DNA of 64,000 bases from Platycnemis pennipes (taxonomy: Eukaryota; Arthropoda; Insecta; Odonata; Platycnemididae). Below the pieces are notes generated by a model. The model saw nothing but the letters and a program-made list of their open reading frames with translations. It did no database searches and had not been told where the DNA came from. Within the stretch, counting starts at the first letter, position 1. Each line of letters opens with the position of its first letter. The position numbers and the translations under genes were made by a program. Shown here in pieces: positions 56,361-64,000 of the stretch. Location of the stretch: positions 102,771,027 to 102,835,026 of the forward strand of contig OW121856.1 of the NCBI GenBank assembly GCA_933228895.1, in the 5' to 3' direction.

Positions 56361-57546
56361 CCAGGTATTTTAAATAACTAGATTAAATTATATAAGACTT
56401 AACAGCGAGATTTTTTGCCCGTCCTGTGGAATCTGGTTTTCTTTATGGTGGGTGGGGCCAGCTATGTCTGAGTGCACAGTTTCCATCAAGACCTTAATTG
56501 ATTGTCTTCAGAAGTTCAAGATTAATAAAATATTCCCTCCTTCATGTCAAGGACTACATTTTTGTCAGTTCATGGATTCATTAAGCATACAACCTTACGA
56601 CAGCTGTTTCATAATGCACTCTGTGTTTATTGAAATCACTCTACCCACGACGCCAATTGACATTAGCGTCACAAAATGCATTAAAGTGATTAAAAGAAAC
56701 TCAATTTATGTTTAGAGAGACCCTTTGAGGGCTAAGCTAATATTTTTCAGGCGAAGCAAAATCGAATTGCCTCTGGAATTTCCTATAAAAGCTGCCAATT
56801 CCGCACGCTTCGGGGGTATATTCTTCCCTTCGCGAAAACGCAATTTCGCCCTGGGAGGTGTAATATAGGTCGGGGTGATGCAAAGGGATTCAAAAGCTAT
56901 ACGAATTTCGGAGACCCTCTTCTTCGACACCGCGTTCCATAAACCCCTTCCACCTCCCCTCGGCCACATTAAGGCCGTCTTTGTCAATAATCTCATCCCA
57001 TCCGCACCTTCTTTACCCACCCACTGCTTTCTTTTTCCCCCTAACCAGCTATAACCCCTCGCCTTTCAACTCCTCAAGGAAGCCTCTCTCCGCTGTTATA
57101 CCTTCCTCTTTCTCTCTTCCTCCTCCATTATATTATTTCTCTCAATCTCATTCTCTCGTCCCGCCCCTGCTTCCGTTATTTACCCTGAAATTCTGACGCT
57201 CTTTGTCTACATCCACGTCTTAAGAGCCCCTTACCTGGAGGGTGTGCGGCTTTAGACGAATCTTCTAAAGAAGACGCCCTGCATCACATGTCATTAAAAG
57301 GTCGTAAAGTCTGTGGTAGAAAAACTTTTGTTGTTAGTTTGCTCATTGATTTGCATTAAGTATGGCATTAAAAAATAACCACATTGTTTAACCTGAAATT
57401 CTTACATCTCATTCCATAGAATTTATTTTTCAATAAATGCATGTATCTATTAAATGGGAGTAAATATGCTAAGTAATTACCAAGATAATTTCTATCCAGT
57501 TAAAATATCTATTTTTTATCTTTTAATTTTTATAAAAAAGAAGTTA
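56361..57546. other. No gene seen; CT-rich block at 57.0-57.2 kb
   Basis: 56750-57200 is GC-richer and then CT-rich. ORFs at 56452-56715, 56712-57020 and 56981-57196 are unrecognised and partly compositional. Confidence 0.5.
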
Positions 57547-58265
57547 TTCATCATCATGGGTCAACAATACGGAAATTGACGCGGCCTTCCACTCGATTCT
57601 TCTGTCGGCCAACCTCTTCACGTCAACGTGATTCCTCTCTTTTGCATCCTTCACGACCTGTTCTTTGTGACTCATACAGGACCATACTTTTCCAATCTAT
57701 CCATTCACTATTCCTTCAACGATTGCCTTCATCAGGCCATCGTGTCTTTAGATATGGCCGATTTAGTCGTCCAGTCTTCTTTTTAGAGTTTTCACCAGAC
57801 TTCTCTTTTCTCTTACTGTTCTTATGATTACTTCATTTGTCACTCGGTTGATCCATTCTTTTGTAGCACCACATATAGAATGTTTCTACCCTTTTCTTCT
57901 CCGCAACTGTCATCGCCCATGCCTCACTGCCGTAAAGAAACATGCTACAGATGTATGTTCTGGAGAATTGCATCCTTATTTCTACGCTTGTATTTCCAGC
58001 TGTAAGTAGATTCTTCTTTTGATAGAATGCCCTCTTTGCCTGGGCTATTCTACTCACTAATTCCTTCTTGCTTCGTCCATCGTTGGTTACTCGGCTTCTA
58101 GGTAACAGAAGTCTTCATCTTTTTAAATTTTCGTTTTCCTAGTTTAACATTGATTTTGGCCTCTTCTATCTTGCTGTACACCAATATCTTAGTCTTCATC
58201 TCATTGATCTTAAGCTGATATCGGGCCATTGTCATTTCCATGGTTATTAGAATCTTATTAAGATA
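57547..58265 (-). mobile_element. RTE-like LINE, 3' end, copy 2
   Basis: Minus strand from 58260: MARYQLKINEMKTKILVYSK, SRIAQAKRAFYQKKNLLTAG, SEAWAMTVAEKKRVETFYMW and CYKRMDQPSDK, then the C-terminus and a CATGATGATGAATAAC tail near 57547. It parallels 54108-54850, with deletions around the DRVTNEEV block. Confidence 0.8.
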
Positions 58266-58695
58266 ATATCTAGATTATAAATATTCCCTTCATGTCAAGG
58301 ACTACATTTTTAATAGTCTAATGAGTCAACAAGAATTGATGGAATGGAGATATTGGCATGCAGAGAATCCATCTAGAATAGAGAAAGATCAAACAATTTG
58401 ATTCGTAAAATAACTCGTTTCTCAAGAGACTCTCCCTATGCTACCGTAGAATTCTTCACTAAAATAATTAGCCTAATCAAATTAAATAAAAACGAGAAAG
58501 CATTGATCCAACTGCACTGAGAAGCTCAAACACGAGTGAATTGTAAAATATTGGTTTAGCATCCCTTGAACTCGGTCACCAACTTTCAACAGTTGAAGAC
58601 AGATTGATGATCACCTTCAAGGCATTATCCCATGCACTGTCCCTTTCCAAGCTCGTCAGAGCCATATTCCAATTTGGCCATGGAATTATGCATCG
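58266..58695. other. No gene seen
   Basis: AT-rich. The phrase TTCATGTCAAGGACTACATTTTT occurs here (58291-58313) and at 56541-56563, a short shared piece without further match. Confidence 0.5.
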
Positions 58696-58888
58696 GCATC
58701 TACACGATATCCTGCAAGCCACCATAAAGGTGTGAGGAAGGGGGTGAATGCACACCAAACATGAAATACATATCATGCATAAAAATGGATTAGTAATCAT
58801 ATTCTAGTCTTTATTTCACAATTCAGAAAAAGAAAAAAATGCAAAGCAGGCATGCAAAAACATGCTGTCAGTTGGGCTAGCTTAAAGT
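58696..58888 (-). mobile_element. CR1/L2-like LINE, subfamily B, 3' UTR fragment
   Basis: Only the last ~190 bp: CACCTTTATGGTGGCTTGCA, GATATCGTGTAGATG tail and the AACATGCTGTCAGTTGGGCT region. It abuts the next copy head-to-tail. Confidence 0.85.
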
Positions 58889-58891
58889 ACG

Positions 58892-59500
58892 TCATCTACA
58901 TCTACATAATACCCTGCAAGCCACCATAAAGGTGTGTGGCAGGGGGTGAAATCACACCAAACATGCATTACATATCATAGGAACTTAAAAAGAATTAGTA
59001 GATATATTCTTGTAGAAACATGGCAATAAAAACAATACTTATACCAACATGCAACTATCTATGCCTAGCTAACCATTTATATTCTTGTATTTATGCTACT
59101 GAATATATTTACAGCTATTCATATCACAAATTGTACGAGGGAAGAAGGACATTTTGAGTCTGACAGTTTGAGAATCAATTTCTCCAATTTTATGATCATG
59201 GTTCAGTCTACCATAGTAAGTTGGAGTTCACAAAATATTTTTAACGTCATCAGTGAAAATATTATCTTTGAATTCATTTAAGAGGGAAAGCCTAAATTTT
59301 AACCTACGATCTGGCAATGATTCCCATTTTAGTTCTTTTAGTAGGCAGGTTACGCTAATATATTTATCATAACGTCCCTTTACAAAACTTGCCGATCTTC
59401 GCAAGGTTCACACGATGAAGTTCATAATTTAAGTCCATTTTGTAAGGATCCCATATGCTGGCAGCGTATTCCAAATGAAGTACTATAACAGACTGCTTTT
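58892..59500 (-). mobile_element. CR1/L2-like LINE, subfamily B, 3' fragment
   Basis: Minus strand runs from a GSLQNGLKL-like codon block through KRTKMGIIARS-shifted frames to the B 3' UTR and a GTAGATGTAGATG tail at 58892. Frameshifts are frequent, so this is an older copy than 36303 or 47571. Confidence 0.8.
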
Positions 59501-59653
59501 ACTACTTTAGTAGGTTATCCCCATTGAGTCTTAGGCATTGCATCACAATATTTATGCTTACTATGACGGAAGTTATCGATCTGACTCCGAACACGGATGC
59601 CGTATTTCATTTTCTGATCTTAAATATGTAACTGGATGGGGTTGATGAGGACA

Positions 59654-60472
59654 GGGGGGTTATTTTGTTATCTCATTTTAGTGAGAATGCGTCATAAAAT
59701 GTCACTTTTTCGTAGTTTAACTCCACCACCCAGGCGTCGTGACCATCTTCGGATCTCAAGCTGTGAACTGCAGGTCATGTGCTGGTATTTTAGACGATTC
59801 ATCCGCTCTGATCCGTATCTTTCGACTCTTGATCCGTTTCAATATCTCCGCCTGCCATTAGTTCCCATCTCATCTACATAAAGAACGTGAAATGGAGCCA
59901 CCATCGTTTCCACTTGAAGCTTGAGTTGGAAAAAAAAGCAAGAGCGAGAAAGATACAAACGATTTTCAATTGTATTTTTGGAATTTGCACAACGTGAAGA
60001 ACGCACTTTCAACTGCAATATATGGGGCACTTGAAGGAATGCTTTGTTTGAAATGCTTATTTTATTATTTGCTTGAATTATCTGTGTATATATTTTGTAT
60101 CACTATTTCCCAAACAATGCATCTACATCTACATCTACACGATACCCTGCAAGCCACCGCGAGGGTGTGTGGCAGGGGGTGAAGGTCACCAAGCATTCAC
60201 TACTAGCATGCTGTTGCTGACACCTTTGTTTTTGTGTGCCTATCTGCCAGTGTATGGAGAATGGAATTCAGTTATTTATACCATAAGCGGTCGCCGTTGC
60301 CAGGCACTCGTTTGTTTATTCAAAGTAGACGAGATCGGCAACAGTTAGCGCTACCGACAGAAGCTTCGACAATTCACGAACCGTTCTTGAGCCGATCATT
60401 AAGAGAGTGAAACGGATCTCCCACCTTCCCGCAAAGAGTCATTAAAAAGGTGAGATTACAAAATAACCCCCC
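59654..60472. mobile_element. TIR element GGGGTTATTTTG, copy 2, inverted
   Basis: Ends GGGGGGTTATTTTGTTATCT and its complement at 60472. Internal blocks match 6041-6785 in reverse order and orientation. A 94-bp LINE A tail is inserted at 60119-60212. Terminal repeats are cleaner here (six G) than in copy 1. Confidence 0.75.
60119..60212 (-). mobile_element. CR1/L2-like LINE, subfamily A, 94-bp tail only
   Basis: Starts with three GATGTA repeats (as CATCTA on plus) and the CACCGCGAGGGTGTGTGGCA motif. It is truncated after CACTACTAGCATG. One of the shortest 5'-truncated insertions here, nested in a TIR element. Confidence 0.85.
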
Positions 60473-60679
60473 AGATTTCATCAAATAATAAGTCAACGGG
60501 AGTCTCAAATTCATACATCAAGGTAGAGGGGCAGCTCCTTTCCCTGTTCCATATGATATTACCTATGCATTTCCTAGAATTAAGTACATAGAAAAATACA
60601 CAGCTTGGGTTTAGCTGGACGTATGCAGAAGCCTTTCACCTAACCCGGGACCTCCAATTCAGCAAATGTTGTGGTAATA
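60473..60679. other. No gene seen
   Basis: Short unique stretch between two repeats. Confidence 0.5.
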
Positions 60680-61205
60680 TCTGCAGATTGATAATGCAAA
60701 GACAAATGTCGTTTTGACGAAAAGCGAATGTAAGATGCGCAATTTTATCCAGAATTTAACGATGCAAACAGTGTTGGCCTTACCTTACATGTTTAATTGA
60801 TATTAATAAAGTTTTGCTCGAAGAAAAGCAGAAAACCCTTAGTAACATAAAAGTGGTGCTACAGAATGTTTTCAACATTGGTAAGGGTATTTGTGCACTG
60901 TAAAAAGTAGGTCTGATTTTAAGGTACAAAAGCGATCTGAATTTCAGATGCAACAATTTTAAGACAGGCTATGTTGAATTTCAGCAGTAATATCTTGTCT
61001 AAAAATAAGGCAGGTGAACGACTGAAAATCAGACCATCCAGAATCCTGCTTCCTCTGCTTCCTGCTTAACTGCTCCTGCACCAACCATCCATGTTCCTGC
61101 CTCTTCCGCACCTTAAATCCGTGTTCCTGCCTTACAACCAGACAGCGCTTAAATTCAGATCGCACTGAAAATCAGATCAACTTTTTACAGTGTGACAGAA
61201 TTTAC
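60680..61205 (+). repeat. Dispersed repeat family E, copy 4, split by a MITE
   Basis: CAGATTGATAATGCAAAG, TGTCGTTTTGACGAAAA, TGCGCAATTTTAT and AAGCAGAAAACCCTTAG match copies 1 and 2. The sequence breaks after GGTATTTGTG at 60895 and resumes TGACAGAA at 61193. Confidence 0.75.
60896..61192. mobile_element. 297-bp CACTG-ended MITE
   Basis: Ends CACTGTAAAAAGTAGGTCTG and the complement of the right end CACTGTAAAAAGTTGATCTG match over 25 bp with two differences, then again at GCGATCTGAATTT. TG flanks both sides. Copies 1 and 2 of family E show the empty site GTATTTGTGACGG, where TG is present once. It has no coding (the 68-codon minus ORF is a translation of the repeat) and contains the motif ATGTTCCTGCC / GTGTTCCTGCC twice. 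Confidence 0.85.
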
Positions 61206-61807
61206 TTTCGAGCCAATTCACTCCTTTCATTTACGACTATTATACTTAAAAATGCATTTAGTAGCGTTCTTTTGTAAATTTTCATCATTCAACATATCCC
61301 GTGGAACCAAAGGCGGAAATAACCCTGTCAGTCACAAGCCATGGATCGGGGATCAACGATGATGCTTGCTGCAGCGCGCGAACTTTGCACGCCTCATTCC
61401 AAAGTATTTCTTATTTATCGCCGAATATCACATTGATCGACGTGCCAGCGGTTGATAACCCTTTTCTTCCTCTTCCGATCCAAGCGGTGAATTAATTTTG
61501 GAATCGTGATGCTTTTGCAGATTGCCTTCATCAAACGTGATGATTTATTTCACGATTTTTGAGATTAATTCGCAGAAAGGAATGACCCAACTCTGTGGTG
61601 CTGATGCAAGTCTTCGTATTTATTTTGATGCCGGTGATAACGATTTATGACTTAATTTAGAGGATTCATTGTTAACTCATTTACCTTGTTTCCCTTTTGA
61701 AATCCAGGTGCGAGTTTTTTTGAACGTATGCCAGATTCCAATTTTTAGGAATTAGATATTAATTGGTAGCCAAGGGAGACGTACCAAAAGGAACTGCCTC
61801 CCTGCCC
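61206..61807. other. No gene seen
   Basis: AT-rich; the ORF at 61301-61495 is unrecognised. Confidence 0.5.
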
Positions 61808-62178
61808 TGAAGTGTGGATATCACTTGCTTTACTGAAGATGTTAGGCACATAATAAAAAAACCAGCGTATTATGCTGGACTCGACCAGATAAATAAGATT
61901 ATAGAGATAGATTGTCGTACCGATAGATTCAAATAGCATTTTTCCCCGTACTATAAGAGAACAGAATAGGCAACATAGCAAAGGGATAGGTAGGTGAAAT
62001 ATTTTCGAGAAGTCTGTAGTGCATGATGCACGTATTAACCCCATAAATTCTATAGATACTAGCAATCTAGTTTCATGAGACCCTATAGTAGCTTGTTTGC
62101 TTGTTAGTAGTGCATGCTTGGTGATCTTCACCCCCAGCCACACACCCTCGCGGTGGCTTGCAGGGTATCGTGTGGATG
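61808..62178 (+). mobile_element. CR1/L2-like LINE, subfamily A, 3' fragment
   Basis: Starts SLALLKMLGT-shifted codons (TTTACTGAAGATGTTAGGCA), continues with REIDCRTDRF and the subfamily A 3' UTR, ends CACCCTCGCGGTGGCTTGCA and a single GTGTGGATGTA tail. Confidence 0.8.
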
Positions 62179-62199
62179 TATCACGGGCCTGTGGTTGAA

Positions 62200-62410
62200 G
62201 TGATCGAAGCTCACAAAGATGGAGTTAATGTTCGAATTCAGGTGGAGATTTTCCATTGGTGTACTTGTCTCTCCTAGAGCGATAAGTGGAAAACAATGAA
62301 AAGTTCAGTACACCGTCCGTCGGATAAGACGTAAAGCAGTGGATACCTTGGTACCTGTCGTTAAGCGCAGGATAGTGTCGATGCCGGGTTTCTCTCCATT
62401 CTTAATCCAT
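62200..62410 (+). mobile_element. tRNA-derived SINE, copy 2
   Basis: A B-box remnant (GTTCGAATTCAG) at 62234 is followed by the SINE body with CCGTCCGTCGGATAAGACGT, AAAGCAGTGG and TTCTCTCCATTC. It is the plus-strand counterpart of 2841-3080. The A-box half of the tRNA region is degraded. Confidence 0.65.
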
Positions 62411-62980
62411 TTCCGATAAAAATCCTAAATACATCCCACCTAAATGGTGCCAACGACATCAACTTTCTCTTTCCCCCTTGGTTCTGGGGCAACCTTTTTT
62501 CCCACCTTGGACAGTGGTTCACATGAATCTCACTAATGAAAACAATGACCATTCTTACTGCAATGAAGTGCTGCTGTCAAAGTCCTTGTCCAATGCAACA
62601 GAAGCCTCTTGCAGGAATTAAAAGATATTGTTATTCCGAGCGTGACGTGGTTGATAATACCAACCGCGCGCAGTCAGAGACAGAAATAAATAGGGATGAA
62701 GTTTTTGGGGAGATAATCAATTAAGGTGGTCACATTAGTTTTTAGGATTCTCTTCAATTGGTAAGTTGAATTCCAGACCTCAAACGTCGGCCAAAAGTTA
62801 AATTGTTTTCATTAAAAAAAAAGACCTAAAATCCCGAAAAATCATCCGTATATTCTCTTCAATGTCAAAAAGAGACTCTTTGATAGTGTCTTATTAGCAT
62901 TAACCGCCAGTTTTTGTTAACGTTATTTCCAAGAAAGCCGTCAGTTTCACAGAGGAGTACATTAGACTGAAGATGTGAGT
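62411..62980. other. No gene seen
   Basis: Mixed composition, no shared repeat. Two 62-63-codon ORFs overlap in antisense and are not called. Confidence 0.5.
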
Positions 62981-63449
62981 AATAAGTGTTAAGTAACATA
63001 TTTCCGGCCATTTCTTCGTACGAAAGTTGCTAACCAAACATCATGAAACCAGATCTCATTAATGAGCAACATATGAGAAATTAAAATTGTTTTAGCCCTT
63101 TAAATAGTGTGATGGGCTAAAAATCACAGTACTCAGTAATAAGTGTTAAGTAACATATTCCCGGCCATTTCTTCGTACGAAAGTTTCTAACCAACATCAA
63201 GAAACCAGATCTCATTAATGCGCAACGTATGGGTAATTAAAATTGTTTTTGCCCTTTAAATAGTGTGAAAGGGCTAACAATCACAGTACATAAAAATAAT
63301 TGTTAAGTAACATATTTCCTGCCATTTCTTCGTACGAAAGCTTCTAACCAAACATCAAGAAACCAGATCTCATTAATGCGCAATATATGGGTAATTAAAA
63401 TTGTTTTAGCCCTTTAAATAGTGTGATGGGCTAACGATCACAGTACGCA
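62981..63449 (+). repeat. Tandem array, three 157-bp units
   Basis: Units start at 62981, 63138 and 63295 (AATAAGTGTTAAGTAACAT or AATAATTGTT in the third). Each contains CCATTTCTTCGTACGAAAG with a TTCGTACGAA palindrome, CCAGATCTCATTAATG and CCCTTTAAATAGTGTGA. Length is constant and divergence low. Confidence 0.95.
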
Positions 63450-64000
63450 TATTTTGGGTTACAAATAACAAATGCCCAATGTAAAGTAGACAAGTAAATG
63501 TTTAAGTGTTACCAAAAATGCCTATTATTCAACCTCTAAAGAAAATTACCTACTAGTCTTACGTCAGGCTTACTCTAACTCTTCTTGTCGCACAGTGAAT
63601 TGGTGAAACAAATCAGTTTCATGAAGAGTCTATTTGCATGTTCCAATACTTTATGCTCTTGTCTACTTCGCGTAAACGCTTTTCCTTATTTGGTTTTCGG
63701 TGAGGAACGGATATGCGTATATATATACCCCACCCTACTCGCCATCAAACTGAAGAGAAAGTGTATCAATTCATCATAAATTGATATATTTATTCATATT
63801 TCGGGAATTAAGTGCAAACATAAATGCATGCTTCGGGATAATCAAAAGATGAAAATTACCGTTACTATAAGTTTATTATGAATCTAAATTTTAAGTATGA
63901 AGAGAATGTTCCCCAGGATTCTAGGAAGTTTTTGAGAGAATAAATAAGAGCGAAAATAATTTAGAGATAAGATAATAATTTCCAGTTTGGCAGAGATCAC
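63450..64000. other. No gene seen
   Basis: AT-rich to the window edge; a 64-codon ORF at 63585-63779 is unrecognised. Confidence 0.5.

Overview
The window looks like AT-rich intergenic or intronic DNA from an arthropod nuclear genome, probably an insect. No operon or dense coding is present. All recognisable coding is broken transposon protein, introns with GT-AG borders are visible, and interspersed repeats fill much of the sequence. The species cannot be named from the sequence, and no intact host gene, rRNA or functional tRNA was found.

The main structure is one composite element at 12340-22933 (10.6 kb). It has near-identical terminal inverted repeats beginning CACTGTAAAAAAAGTTTTGG, a TA on both flanks, and a 37-bp tandem array inside its left end. 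Related units in reverse orientation lie inside its right end. On its minus strand is a decayed multi-exon gene. Its exons read like the N-terminal domain, acidic linker and BEN domain of a BEN-domain protein, and it ends at a stop codon and AATAAA just inside the left array. Two younger elements are nested in it: a long-TIR foldback element (about 13160-15242) and a Harbinger element (about 19009-22531) with remnants of both its Myb-like and HARBI1-like genes. A 297-bp MITE at 60896-61192 has the same CACTGTAAAAA ends and also appears to make a 2-bp target duplication, shown by unoccupied paralogues elsewhere in the window.

The rest is a mosaic. A CR1/L2-like LINE contributes at least 13 5'-truncated copies in two 3'-end subfamilies, all ending in a (GATGTA)n tail. 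A second LINE, RTE-like with a (GAT)n-type tail, has one 2.2-kb copy (54108-56360, end of endonuclease through reverse transcriptase to 3' end) and two shorter ones. A third LINE leaves an RT C-terminal remnant at 11895-12290. Penelope-like remnants include a GIY-YIG endonuclease segment and several terminal sequences with hammerhead-ribozyme-like stem plus GAAA cores. There are also two copies of a tRNA-derived SINE, several families of TIR elements (roughly 300-1300 bp), a pogo/Tigger-like DNA-binding segment, and three tandem arrays.

Region by region: 1-12 kb holds repeats, a SINE, a Penelope remnant and TIR elements; 12.3-22.9 kb is the composite element; 23-34 kb holds sparse MITEs, a 190-bp tandem array and one LINE; 34-50 kb has CRE-motif repeats, many LINE tails and palindromes; 50-64 kb has pyrimidine-rich DNA, the RTE-like LINE, and stacked LINE, MITE and SINE insertions.
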